In this document: positions 39,622 through 48,384 of the stretch, in pieces
Layout: every line of letters begins with the position of its first letter
Numbering within the stretch: the stretch's first letter is position 1
NCBI GenBank assembly: GCA_026399475.1
Contig: JAPLQY010000032.1
Location: forward strand, 1 to 64,000
Direction: 5' to 3'
Source of the DNA: Rhodocyclales bacterium
GTDB taxonomy: Bacteria > Pseudomonadota > Gammaproteobacteria > Burkholderiales > Rhodocyclaceae
Length of the DNA: 64,000 nt
Made by a program: the position numbers and the translations under genes
The notes under the pieces: model-generated
What the model was told of the DNA's origin: nothing
What the model saw: only the letters and a program-made list of their open reading frames with translations
The model's database searches: none

Positions 39622-39765
39622 ACGTGCGCAGCACGCCGAGCAGTAACCCCCCGCGAGGGGGGAAGGGGGGCGGGCGAACAATTGGCTTTTAGTTACGGCC
39701 GCTGCGCTTAACACCGATAATGCCGGCATTAGCCTCCACTGAAACTTCGTTTTCGCGTGTTTCAT
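39622..39765. repeat. Intergenic repeat, copy B
   Basis: About 144 bases, matching copy A (37536-37678) block by block. It lies 5' of the CoA ligase gene and 3' of the binding-protein gene. On the minus strand both copies begin ATGAAACACGCGAAAACG; a 27-codon frame there is partly conserved (MKHAKTKFQWRL) but differs later, so coding is doubtful. Confidence 0.8.
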
Positions 39766-39804
39766 CTTCTGTGCATGACGCTGTGCGCGATGAGTGTTAA
39801 CGGC

Positions 39805-40953
39805 TTACTTGGAAATGACCTTGAAGGCGCCGTTCTGCACCTGCAGCAGGACGCGACCGCGGGCATCGTGACCGTTGTGGTTGGTCGGGCTCATGTTGAA
39901 CACGCCATGCACGCCGGCCACTTCCTTTTCGCTCTCCATTGCATCACGCAGTGCGGCGCGGAACTCGGCCGTGCCGGGCTTGGCCTTCTTCAGAGCGACC
40001 GGGATGGCACGCGAGGCGATTTGCCATGCATCCCACATATGGCCGCCAAAGGAGGACAGCGAACCGGCACCAAACTTGGCTTCGTAGAGCTTGGCGTACT
40101 CACCGCCGACTTTCTTCGAGGGATGCGAATCAGGCAACTGCGACCACTCGATCAGCGGACCGGCGACGATGATGCCGTTTTCGACGTTCTTGCCGCCGAT
40201 CTTGAGGAAGGCCGGCGACGGGGCGCCGTGGGTCTGGTAGATCTGGCCCTTGTAACCGCGTTCGGTCAGGGCGCTGTGCGGCATCGCGGCCGGGGCACCG
40301 GAGGCGACGACGATCACGGCGTCGGGCTTGGCCGCCATGACCTTGACCACCTGGCCGGTAACCGACGTGTCGGTGCGGGCGAAACCCTCGATCGGACCGA
40401 AGTTGATGCCGTACTTGCCGACAGACGCCTGCAGCGCCTTGATCCAGACTTCGCCATAGGCATCCGGGTGATAGCCGATGAATGCCAGTGTCTTGACGTT
40501 GTGTGCCTTGGCATGTTCTAGGATGGCTTCGGCCATCAGGCCGATACCCTGCGGCATGGTGAAGGTCCATTTGAACTTTTCGCCATCGGCCGGATTCGGC
40601 GCCAGGGCGATCAGCGGCGTCTTCGATTCGGCGGCGGCACCCGCCGCAGCCATGACGTTGGGGGTGATCGAGCCCGCGATCAGCAAGTCGACCTTGCTTT
40701 CGTTGATCAGCTTGGACGCGTTCTTCGCCGCAGCGGTCGGATCGGTCGCTTCGTCGAGCACGATCCAGTTGATCTTCTCGCCCGCGATGCTGTTCGGCAG
40801 CAGTTCGGTGGTGTTCTTCTGCGGGCCGCCGAGTACGGCCGCGGAGCCGGTGGCGGAAACGCTGACGCCAATGTTGATGTCGGCCAGAGCGCTGCCTGCG
40901 CCGATCAGCGACAGGGCAATTACCAGGGGCTTGATGGACAGTTTGGTTTTCAT
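39805..40953 (-). CDS. ABC transporter substrate-binding protein (LIV type)
   Basis: A 382-residue periplasmic binding protein. Signal peptide MKTKLSIKPLVIALSLIGAG with cleavage after ALA; type 1 periplasmic-binding fold follows (INIGVSVSATGSAAVLGGPQ). Ligand is probably an aromatic acid, since it is encoded between the LIV permease/ATPase genes and a feruloyl-CoA-synthetase-like gene. The ATG at 40953 has a strong GAGGAG site. Confidence 0.88.
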   Translation of the reverse strand: MKTKLSIKPLVIALSLIGAGSALADINIGVSVSATGSAAVLGGPQKNTTELLPNSIAGEKINWIVLDEATDPTAAAKNASKLINESKVDLLIAGSITPNVMAAAGAAAESKTPLIALAPNPADGEKFKWTFTMPQGIGLMAEAILEHAKAHNVKTLAFIGYHPDAYGEVWIKALQASVGKYGINFGPIEGFARTDTSVTGQVVKVMAAKPDAVIVVASGAPAAMPHSALTERGYKGQIYQTHGAPSPAFLKIGGKNVENGIIVAGPLIEWSQLPDSHPSKKVGGEYAKLYEAKFGAGSLSSFGGHMWDAWQIASRAIPVALKKAKPGTAEFRAALRDAMESEKEVAGVHGVFNMSPTNHNGHDARGRVLLQVQNGAFKVISK

Positions 40954-41028
40954 GCATTCTCCTCGTGTTGTTGGTCTGAATTGGTACAACTTGATTGACC
41001 TGCGGGTGATGATGGTTTGCGAACCGGG

Positions 41029-41775
41029 TCAGGCGGCGATGGAATGACTGCCGCCCAGACCGAGATAACTCTCGATCACGCGCGGATCGTTGATCAGGAC
41101 TTTGGCGTCGTTTTCCACCGCCACGCTGCCATTCTCCAACACATAGCCGTAGTCGGCTACCTGCAGTGCAGCACGGGCATTCTGTTCGACGAGCAGGACG
41201 GACACGCCCATGCTCTTCATCTGAACGACGATGCGCAGGATTTCCTTGACGATCAGCGGTGCCAGGCCGAGGCTGGGTTCGTCCAGCATCAGCAGCTTGG
41301 GCTTGGCCATCAGGGCGCGGCCCATGGCCAGCATCTGCCGCTCGCCGCCGGAAAGGGTGCCTGCCTGCTGTTCCTTGCGTTGCTCCAGGCGCGGGAAAAT
41401 CTCGAACACTTCGGCCATGGTCTTGGCGTGGTCGCGTGCGCCGCGTCGATGGCGGGCGAAGGCGCCGAGCAGCAGGTTGTCGGCCACCGACATGGTGCCG
41501 AACAATTCACGCTTTTCCGGCACCAGCACCAGTCCGCGGCCGACCAGGGCGTCCACCGAGGTGGTGCCGCGCGTCGCGCTGCCCTGGTACTTCACTTCGC
41601 CGCGCGCAGGCAGGAGGCCCATCAGTGCCGAGAGCAAGGTGGTCTTGCCGGCGCCGTTGGGGCCGATCACGGTGACGATCTCGCCTTCGCGGATGCGGAT
41701 GCTGACCTTGTGGATCGCCTCGACGCGACCGTAGTTTACGCAGAGGTCGGTGGTTTCAAGCAGCGTTGGCTTCAT
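41029..41775 (-). CDS. LIV-type ABC transporter ATP-binding protein (LivF-like)
   Basis: A 248-residue ATPase: Walker A GPNGAGKTT, LSGGERQMLAMGRALM signature, Walker B LLMLDEPSLGLAP, and the H-loop region LLVEQNARAAL. It powers import with the LivH-type and fused LivM-LivG-type proteins encoded upstream. The segment 41776-41902 between it and the fusion gene is non-coding and includes a 15-bp near-tandem repeat (ACRCCCCCGCTCGCT). Confidence 0.92.
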   Translation of the reverse strand: MKPTLLETTDLCVNYGRVEAIHKVSIRIREGEIVTVIGPNGAGKTTLLSALMGLLPARGEVKYQGSATRGTTSVDALVGRGLVLVPEKRELFGTMSVADNLLLGAFARHRRGARDHAKTMAEVFEIFPRLEQRKEQQAGTLSGGERQMLAMGRALMAKPKLLMLDEPSLGLAPLIVKEILRIVVQMKSMGVSVLLVEQNARAALQVADYGYVLENGSVAVENDAKVLINDPRVIESYLGLGGSHSIAA

Positions 41776-41902
41776 ACGGCCGCCTCCGATCCGTTGTCGA
41801 TAGCTCTTCCATCGCCCCGTCGGCGGCTGGAAGCATTCGCGGACGCTACGCCCCCGCTCGCTACACCCCCGCTCGCTGCGCTCACGGGTCCCCCTCCGCT
41901 GC

Positions 41903-43675
41903 TCATGCTTCTACCCCGCCCAAATAAGCTTCGAGCACTTTCGGATTGGTCTGGATTTCCTGCGGCAGGCCTTCGGCCAGATGCTCGCCGAACTCCATCA
42001 CCACCACGCGGTCGGCCAGGCCCATGACGAAATCCATGTCATGTTCGACCAGCAGGATGGCCATGCCCTCGGCTCGCAGCTTCGCCAGCAGTTCCGCAAG
42101 CGCTTTCTTCTCCAGATGGCGCAAGCCGGCCGCCGGCTCGTCGAGCAGCAGCAGGGTCGGGTCGCTGCACAGGGCGCGGGCGATTTCCACGATGCGCTGC
42201 TTGCCCAGCGGCAGGCTGCCGGCGGCGTCGAACAGATGCTCGCCCAGGCCGCAACGCTGCAACTGGTGCGCGGCTTCCCACAGCAGGCGGCGCTCTTCCT
42301 CGCGATCGAGGCGCCAGGCCGATTGCACGAAGTTCTTGCGGCCGCGCAGGTGGGCGCCGATGGCTGCATTCTCGAGGACGGTCATGTCCTGGTTGAGGCG
42401 CACGTGCTGAAACGTGCGGCTCATGCCAAGTTTGGCGATTTCGCGCGAATTCAAGGCGTCGATGCGCTGGCCCATGAAGCGGATCTCGCCTGTCGTCGGC
42501 GGATTGACGCCAGAAATGCAGTTGAACAGCGTGCTCTTGCCGGCGCCATTGGGCCCGATCAGGGCCATGACTTCGCCGGCCCTGACGCTCAGGCTCATGC
42601 TGTTGTTGGCCACCAGGCCGCCGAAGCGCTTGGTCACCTTGACCACCTTGAGCACCTCGCTGCCGCATGCCAGCACGTCGCGCCGCGGCAGCGGCAGGGC
42701 GGGTTCAACGGTTTTCACCTGCTCGCGTTGCGGTATGAAGCGCATCAGGATCGGCCACAGGCCGTCGCGCGCGCGATGCAGGACGAGTATGGTGAGCAGG
42801 CCGAACACCACCATCTCGAAGTTGCCGGCGACACCGAGCAGTTTCGGCAGCACGTCCTGCAGCCATTCTTTCAGGAAGGTCACGGCGGTGGCGCCGAACA
42901 CTGCGCCCCAGACAGCGGCCGCGCCGCCGAGCACCGCCATGAACAGGTACTCGATGCCGTGGCCGAGCGAAAACGGTGTCGGATTGACGAAGCGCTGCAG
43001 GTGGGCATAGAGCCAGCCCGATACGCAGGCGAACTGGGCCGCGATCATGAACAGCACCATGCGGTACCAGAGCGTATTGATGCCCATCGCCTCGGTCATG
43101 GTCATGCTGCGCAGGCAGCGCATGGCCCGGCCTTCACGCGAATCCAGCATGTTCTGGGTAGTGACGATGGCCGCCAGCAGGGTCGCCCAGATCACATAGA
43201 AGAAGCCGCGGCTGGAGCCGAGTTCTAGACCGAACAGATCCACTGGCGGAATGCCGTCGATGCCGCCGTGGCCGCCCAGGGCTTCGAGGTTGCCGAACAG
43301 GAAGTAGAGCGAAATGCCCCAGGCGATGGTGCCCAGGGGCAGGAAATGCCCCGACAGGCGCAGCGTGATGAAACCCAGCGCCAGCGACACGGCCGTGGTG
43401 ATGGCCATGCCGACGATCAGCGTGCCCCAGGGCGACATGCCGTGGCGCGTGGTGAGGTAGGCCGTGGCATAGGCGCCGAGGCCGACGAAGGCCGCCTGGC
43501 CGAAGGAAGTGAGGCCGCCGATGCCGGTGAGCAGCACCAGGCCCAGCGCTACCAGGGCGTAGAGGCCGATGTAATTGACCAGGGTGACGGTGAATTGGGC
43601 GGCGAACACAGGCACCAGCGAGAGCGCCAGCAGGAAGCCGATCAGGGCGCGCGAAGGCGTAATCATCGGCATCAT
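41903..43675 (-). CDS. Fused LIV-type permease and ATP-binding protein (LivM-LivG)
   Basis: About 590 residues. The N-terminal half (to about 320) is a LivM-type permease with eight or so membrane helices (GLYALVALGLVLLTGIGGLTSFGQAA, HGIEYLFMAVLGGAAAVWGAVFGA). The C-terminal half (about 340-590) is a complete LivG-type ATPase: GPNGAGKST, FNCISG, LPLGKQRIVEIARAL signature region, LLLDEPAAGL, LLVEHDMD. In most LIV systems, including the second one in this window, these are two genes. I start at ATG 43675, one base after the livH stop with GAGGA upstream; ATG 43702 is also possible. Confidence 0.88.
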   Translation of the reverse strand: MMPMITPSRALIGFLLALSLVPVFAAQFTVTLVNYIGLYALVALGLVLLTGIGGLTSFGQAAFVGLGAYATAYLTTRHGMSPWGTLIVGMAITTAVSLALGFITLRLSGHFLPLGTIAWGISLYFLFGNLEALGGHGGIDGIPPVDLFGLELGSSRGFFYVIWATLLAAIVTTQNMLDSREGRAMRCLRSMTMTEAMGINTLWYRMVLFMIAAQFACVSGWLYAHLQRFVNPTPFSLGHGIEYLFMAVLGGAAAVWGAVFGATAVTFLKEWLQDVLPKLLGVAGNFEMVVFGLLTILVLHRARDGLWPILMRFIPQREQVKTVEPALPLPRRDVLACGSEVLKVVKVTKRFGGLVANNSMSLSVRAGEVMALIGPNGAGKSTLFNCISGVNPPTTGEIRFMGQRIDALNSREIAKLGMSRTFQHVRLNQDMTVLENAAIGAHLRGRKNFVQSAWRLDREEERRLLWEAAHQLQRCGLGEHLFDAAGSLPLGKQRIVEIARALCSDPTLLLLDEPAAGLRHLEKKALAELLAKLRAEGMAILLVEHDMDFVMGLADRVVVMEFGEHLAEGLPQEIQTNPKVLEAYLGGVEA

Positions 43676-43676
43676 G

Positions 43677-44720
43677 TCAGTGATCGTCCTCATCTTCGAC
43701 ATGGTGCTTGGTCAGCGACTGCCACAGCAGCACCGGGATGATCAGCGTGAACACGATGACCTCCTTGTAGGCCGAGGCATAGAACGAGGAATAAGATTCG
43801 AGCAGGCCGACCAGGATCGCCCCGGCCGCCGCCAGCGGGTAGGACGCAAGGCCGCCGATGATGGCGCCGACGAAGCCCTTGAGGCCGATCAGGAAGCCTG
43901 TGTCGTAATAGATGGTGGTGATCGGGGCGATGAGGATGCCGGAGAAGGCGCCGACCAGCGCCGCCAGCGTGAAACAGAGCTTGCCCGCGAGATCGGCGGA
44001 AATGCCCATCAGGCGCGCGCCGGTGCGATTGATGGCGGTGGCGCGCAAGGCCTTGCCATAGATCGAACGTTCGAAGAACAGCGCCAGGCCGGCGATGAGG
44101 GCTGCAGCGATGCCGACGATCCACACCGTCTGGAACTGGATGTAGGTAGCACCGAGATTGATGCCACCGTCAGTGAAGGCCGGCGTCCTGCCGCCTTCCG
44201 CGCCGAAGAAATACAGGCCGAGGCCGACCAGCACGAAATGCACGGCGACCGCGACGATCAGGAGCAGCAGGACCGTGGCTTCCGCCACGGGCTGGAAGGC
44301 AAGGCGATAGATCTGCGGTCCGAGCGGCACGACGAAGGCCAGCGCGATCGCCACCTGCAGCGGATAGGCCAGGCTCTTGAGCGGCAGATAATGCACCGCG
44401 ACAACGGCCAGGATCGGCAGCACGGCATTCTTGAAAATGATCATCGGCAGCCGCGAAGCGGCTTCCTCGCGCAGCGCCCCGACGCTGTCGACTATCGCGA
44501 CTGCAATCCCCAGCATGACCACCAGCCACATGGTCGGCGGCAAAAACCCGGCATTGATGGCAGCCATGGAGAGCGCGCCGTAGGCGACGAACTCGCCCTG
44601 CGGAATGAAGATGACGCGAGTGACGGCAAACACCAGCACCAGCGCCAGCGATAACAGGGCATAGATCGCGCCATTGGTGATGCCATCCTGGACCAGAACG
44701 AGGGCGACATTTAAGTCCAC
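43677..44720 (-). CDS. LIV-type ABC transporter permease (LivH-like)
   Basis: A 347-residue membrane protein with about eight hydrophobic helices; the family core GAIYALLSLALVLVFAVTRVIFIPQGEFV and the LivH motif around GLKGFVGAIIGGLASYPLAAAGAILVG are visible. It is longer than the usual 290 because of an insertion of about 50 residues in the middle (FAEGGRTPAF region). The start is GTG; no strong ribosome site is seen. It is the first gene of the 12-kb minus-strand operon, with MarR-type sites in the divergent promoter region. Confidence 0.87.
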   Translation of the reverse strand: MDLNVALVLVQDGITNGAIYALLSLALVLVFAVTRVIFIPQGEFVAYGALSMAAINAGFLPPTMWLVVMLGIAVAIVDSVGALREEAASRLPMIIFKNAVLPILAVVAVHYLPLKSLAYPLQVAIALAFVVPLGPQIYRLAFQPVAEATVLLLLIVAVAVHFVLVGLGLYFFGAEGGRTPAFTDGGINLGATYIQFQTVWIVGIAAALIAGLALFFERSIYGKALRATAINRTGARLMGISADLAGKLCFTLAALVGAFSGILIAPITTIYYDTGFLIGLKGFVGAIIGGLASYPLAAAGAILVGLLESYSSFYASAYKEVIVFTLIIPVLLWQSLTKHHVEDEDDH

Positions 44721-44903
44721 GTCGACGCCCGATCAGTTCGAAGGGCAGCGCGACGGCGCGGCCGTCGCGTTTGGCGAAATCTGCAACATCTCTCCTCCGT
44801 ATTCTGTGTCCTCGCGGTGCTTCGTCCGGTGACAGCTTGTTGCGTCTTGCGGACAGCGAGTGAGAAGCGGATTCTGACGACGCAGCGTGTCGAAGTCAAC
44901 CTG

Positions 44904-45023
44904 TTTTATATCGAACTATTAAATTCTAATGAAAAGAAGTTAACTCTAATATTATGATTCGCAATGATAATTGTGCGTTGCGGCAATAAGTTTGTCGTCG
45001 AAAGCCACTTGTTCGATATAAAA
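44904..45023. promoter_or_regulatory. Divergent promoter region with paired MarR-type operator sites
   Basis: TTTTATATCGAAC (44904-44916) and its exact inverse GTTCGATATAAAA (45011-45023) bracket the gap between livH and the MarR gene. One lies close to each start. The AT-rich segment between them (44917-45010) must contain the promoters. Same 11-bp core again at 46437-46447. Confidence 0.65.
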
Positions 45024-45062
45024 TCAAAAGGAAAGCTGAACAAACACACCTGCCTGACGATC

Positions 45063-45512
45063 ATGCCCGCCAATCGCAAGACCCCTGCCATCGGTTGTCT
45101 TTCCAGCCACGTCGGCTTCCATTTGCGCCTCGCGCAGCTGGCGGTGTTCGAGGCTTTCGCCAGCCGTCTCGGTGAGATAGATGTCACGCCGGCGATCTTT
45201 TCCGTGCTCGAAGTGCTGCACCAGAACGACGGCATCACCCAGTCGAAACTGGCGGCGGCGGTCAGGCTCGAACGTTCCTCGGTGGTGCCGCTGCTGGACA
45301 AGCTGGCCAAGCGCGGCCTGGTCGAGCGCCGCGCCTCGACGACCGACCGCCGCCACAATCATCTGCATCTCACCGACGCCGGACGCGACTTGCTGGCCGA
45401 GGCAATTCACCGCGCCAGCCTGCACGAAAAGGAAGTCTGCAAGCCTTTCACGATCGCCGAAAAGAAGCTGCTGCTGGAACTGCTGAGCCGCTTCAGGCTG
45501 CCGAAGGCCTAG
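45063..45512 (+). CDS. MarR-family transcriptional regulator
   Basis: A 149-residue winged-helix regulator. The recognition region GITQSKLAAAVRLERSSVVPLLDKLAKRG and the wing RRASTTDRRHNHLHLTDAG are typical. It is divergent from the LIV/CoA-pathway operon. MarR proteins such as CouR, FerR and PhdR repress hydroxycinnamate genes and are released by the CoA thioesters; by context this one likely does the same (inference). I use ATG 45063; an open frame extends to 44964, but it runs over the operator. Confidence 0.85.
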   Translation: MPANRKTPAIGCLSSHVGFHLRLAQLAVFEAFASRLGEIDVTPAIFSVLEVLHQNDGITQSKLAAAVRLERSSVVPLLDKLAKRGLVERRASTTDRRHNHLHLTDAGRDLLAEAIHRASLHEKEVCKPFTIAEKKLLLELLSRFRLPKA

Positions 45513-46408
45513 TCATTCCCCGTCAGCAGGCGCAACACCAGGCGACGCAGCCAGCGGTTGCCTTCGTCGTGGTGGTAGCGTTCGTGCCAGTGCTGCTTGA
45601 CCTCGTATTCCGGCAACGGGAACGGCACCGGAAAAATGCGAAAGGCGCCGCGCCCCTGCAGCACGTCACTCAGGCGTCGGGGAATGGTCAGCAGCAGGTC
45701 GGTGTGCTCGATGACGAATGCGGCACCGAGAAAACTGGGGATCTTCAGGACGATGCGGCGCTTGATGCCCTGGCGGCCAATCTCGCGTTCGATGATGGAC
45801 GGCGCCGAACCGGATGAACTGATCACCACGTGGTCTTCGGCCTCGAATTGCGCAAGGCTGAGCTCGTCGGTGATGCGCGGATGATCGCGCCCCACCATGC
45901 AGACGAAGCTCTGCATGAACAATGTCTGCTGGTAGAAGCCCGCTTCCAGTTGCGGGATGAAGCCCAGCGCCAGGTCCGCTTCGCCGCTTTCGAGCAGGCG
46001 CGCGGTGTCGGCGGACAAGGGCATGATCTCGATGCGCAAGCCGGGCGCTGTCACCCGCAGCGTTTCCCACAAGCGGGGCAGCAGGACAAGTTGGCTGATG
46101 TCGGTCATGCAGATGCGGAATGTGCGTTCCGACGTGGTCGGATCGAATTCGTTGCGATGGCCCAGCACCTGGTCGAGCGCCTCGAGCACGGTGCGCACCG
46201 GCCGCACCAGGCCTTCGCTGAAGGGCGTCGGCTCCATGCCGTTCGAGGTTCGCACGAAGAGTGGGTCGCCGAAATGATGGCGCAGTTTTGACAATGCCAC
46301 GCTCACCGCCGGCTGGCCCATGTCGAGCGCCTCGGCTGCGTCCGTCACGCTGCGGGACTTGTAGATTTCATTGAATACCGCCAGCAGGCGGGTGTCGATC
46401 GAGTTCAT
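45509..46408 (-). CDS. LysR-family transcriptional regulator, divergent from the gentisate operon
   Basis: A 299-residue regulator: helix-turn-helix in SVTDAAEALDMGQPAVSVALSKLRHHFGDPLF, effector domain about 90-295. The D-P-L-F-V-R-T ending of the DNA-binding part places it near NahR/NodD/DntR-type regulators, which respond to aromatic acids such as salicylate. It faces the gentisate genes and probably activates them. Its stop overlaps the convergent MarR stop by 4 bases. Confidence 0.88.
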   Translation of the reverse strand: MNSIDTRLLAVFNEIYKSRSVTDAAEALDMGQPAVSVALSKLRHHFGDPLFVRTSNGMEPTPFSEGLVRPVRTVLEALDQVLGHRNEFDPTTSERTFRICMTDISQLVLLPRLWETLRVTAPGLRIEIMPLSADTARLLESGEADLALGFIPQLEAGFYQQTLFMQSFVCMVGRDHPRITDELSLAQFEAEDHVVISSSGSAPSIIEREIGRQGIKRRIVLKIPSFLGAAFVIEHTDLLLTIPRRLSDVLQGRGAFRIFPVPFPLPEYEVKQHWHERYHHDEGNRWLRRLVLRLLTGND

Positions 46409-46436
46409 CGCGAGCCATTATTCGGATTTGAAATAC

Positions 46437-46447
46437 TTTATATCGAA
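46437..46447. promoter_or_regulatory. Third copy of the TTTATATCGAA motif
   Basis: Identical 11-mer to the core of the two sites near the MarR gene, located between the LysR gene (start 46408) and the gentisate dioxygenase gene (start 46575). It suggests that the MarR regulator, or cross-talk with it, also touches this promoter. Confidence 0.55.
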
Positions 46448-46574
46448 AATGACGGATTTACAGCAATCTGTCCGGCCCCTAGGATTCATCCCATCGCAGG
46501 AATACGACACCCGACCGCAGGCGGCCATTCCGGTTCGACGGACGGCAGGGGTCAAGCACGGAGGAGCAAGCGTC

Positions 46575-47612
46575 ATGAATGAACTCGGTCGCCTCGAGGA
46601 TCTCCCGGAAGACTACCGCGCGGAACTGACCGCGCAAAACCTGGTGCCGCTGTGGCCCAGCCTGCGTGCGGTGCTGCCCCCAGGCAAGCCGGCGATCAAG
46701 ACCAGGCCCACCTTCTGGCCCTACCAGCCCATGCGGCCGCTGCTGATGCGTTCGGGCGAGCTGACGCCGATGGAAAAGGCGGAACGCCGCGTGCTGGTGC
46801 TGGCCAACCCCGGCCACGGCCTGGAGAAGATGCAGGCCAGTTCCACGATTTACCTCGGCATGCAGCTGCTGCAGCCGGGCGAATGGGCGCCGGCCCACCG
46901 CCACACACCCAACGCCGTGCGCATGATCGTCGAAGGCGAAGGCGCCTACACCACGATCGACGGCGAGAAATGCCCGATGCATCGCGGCGACCTGATCCTG
47001 ACGCCGACCGGCATGTGGCACGAGCACGGCCACGACGGCAACGAGCCCGTGGTCTGGCTCGACGTGCTGGACCTGCCCATTGTCTATTACTGCGAGGCCT
47101 CCTACGTCACCGAGGGCAAGGCCCAGACGGTCACCGCCGAGGGCATCGACCGTGCTTACCAGCGCGGCGGCGTAGTGCCGGCGCCGATGTTCGCGCGCAG
47201 CGGACAAACCTTCCCCATGCTGCGCTACCCCTGGGCCGAGGTGCGCAAAACCCTGGAAGCCATCGCCGCGACCCAGCCGGAGATCGAAGCGGTGCAGGTC
47301 GCCTACGTCAATCCGGAAAACGGCCACGACTGCCAGCGCATCCTCGGCTACTCGGCCCTGATGCTGCGTCCCGGCGAGCGCCTGGAATTGCCGGCGCGCT
47401 CCACCGCCATGGTGTTCCACCAGATCGAGGGCGGTACCGAAGTCACCGGCGCCGGGCAGAGCTTCCGTCTGGCCGATGCCGACACCTGCTGCATCCCGGG
47501 CTACGAGACTATCGTGTTGAAGAACCTCGTCGCCGATCGCCCCTCCTTCGTCTTCATCGCCGACGACTCGCCCTTGCAGAAGAAGCTCGGCGTCTACGAA
47601 GTACGCAACTGA
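46575..47612 (+). CDS. Gentisate 1,2-dioxygenase
   Basis: A 345-residue bicupin Fe(II) enzyme that cleaves gentisate to maleylpyruvate. The N-terminal cupin has the metal motif PAHRHTPNAVRMIVEGEGAY and later GDLILTPTGMWHEHGHDG; the C-terminal cupin (about 230-340) has lost most metal ligands, as is usual in this family. Start at ATG 46575 with GGAG upstream; the frame open from 46371 covers the promoter. First gene of the gentisate operon. Confidence 0.92.
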   Translation: MNELGRLEDLPEDYRAELTAQNLVPLWPSLRAVLPPGKPAIKTRPTFWPYQPMRPLLMRSGELTPMEKAERRVLVLANPGHGLEKMQASSTIYLGMQLLQPGEWAPAHRHTPNAVRMIVEGEGAYTTIDGEKCPMHRGDLILTPTGMWHEHGHDGNEPVVWLDVLDLPIVYYCEASYVTEGKAQTVTAEGIDRAYQRGGVVPAPMFARSGQTFPMLRYPWAEVRKTLEAIAATQPEIEAVQVAYVNPENGHDCQRILGYSALMLRPGERLELPARSTAMVFHQIEGGTEVTGAGQSFRLADADTCCIPGYETIVLKNLVADRPSFVFIADDSPLQKKLGVYEVRN

Positions 47613-47624
47613 AAAGGGATACAC

Positions 47625-48335
47625 ATGTCCTCTGCCAACTACGTCTTTACCCCTCCGGCCACGCCTTCCCTGCCGGTGAGTGGCAACAGCGCCCGCTTCC
47701 CCGTCAACCGCATTTTCTGCGTCGGGCGCAACTACCACGCCCATGCTGTCGAGATGGGGCGCCCGGTGGACAAGGCGACGATGAAGCCCTTCTACTTCAC
47801 CAAGTCGCCGTCCGCCCTGGTCGAATCCGGCGCCACCGTGCCCTACCCGACCGGCACCGGCAATTACCACTACGAGATGGAACTGGTGGTGGCGATCGGC
47901 GCCCCCGGCTTCCGCGTCAGCGAAGCTGATGCCCCGCGCCTGATCTACGGCTATGCGGCCGGCCTCGACATGACGCGGCGCGACCTGCAGCTGGTAGCGC
48001 GCGACCAGGGACGTCCCTGGGATCTGGGCAAGGACTTCGAGAAATCGGCCGTGTGCACTCCCATCCTGCCGATCGGCGATCTGGGCGTGCTGAAGAGCGG
48101 CGCGATCAACTTGCAGGTCAATGGCGAAACCAGGCAGACCGCCGATCTTTCCCAGCTGATCTGGAACATCCCCGAACTGCTGGCGGATCTCTCGCAGTTC
48201 TACCACCTCGAGCCCGGCGACATCATCTACACCGGTACGCCCGAGGGCGTCGGCCCGGTCAAGTCGGGTGACCGCATCAGCGGCCACATAGACCGCGTCG
48301 GTGACGTCGCGCTCGTCATCGGTCAAGCCGAATGA
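47625..48335 (+). CDS. Fumarylpyruvate hydrolase (FAH family)
   Basis: A 236-residue FAH-fold enzyme that hydrolyses fumarylpyruvate to fumarate and pyruvate, the last step of the gentisate pathway. Metal-binding acidic residues in NYHYEMELVVAIG, then GYAAGLDMTRRDLQ and YTGTPEGVGPVKSGD, are characteristic. It lies 12 bases after the dioxygenase gene. Confidence 0.92.
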   Translation: MSSANYVFTPPATPSLPVSGNSARFPVNRIFCVGRNYHAHAVEMGRPVDKATMKPFYFTKSPSALVESGATVPYPTGTGNYHYEMELVVAIGAPGFRVSEADAPRLIYGYAAGLDMTRRDLQLVARDQGRPWDLGKDFEKSAVCTPILPIGDLGVLKSGAINLQVNGETRQTADLSQLIWNIPELLADLSQFYHLEPGDIIYTGTPEGVGPVKSGDRISGHIDRVGDVALVIGQAE

Positions 48336-48384
48336 GTCCGCCCGAGCGTCGACGCCCGGCCAGACCACACAGAGGAGAACCAGA

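Noticed and set aside
46479-48368. 629-codon minus-strand frame opposite the gentisate genes
   Set aside because: Runs across the starts and stops of three well-supported plus-strand genes; low-complexity His/Arg/Gly composition typical of antisense frames.
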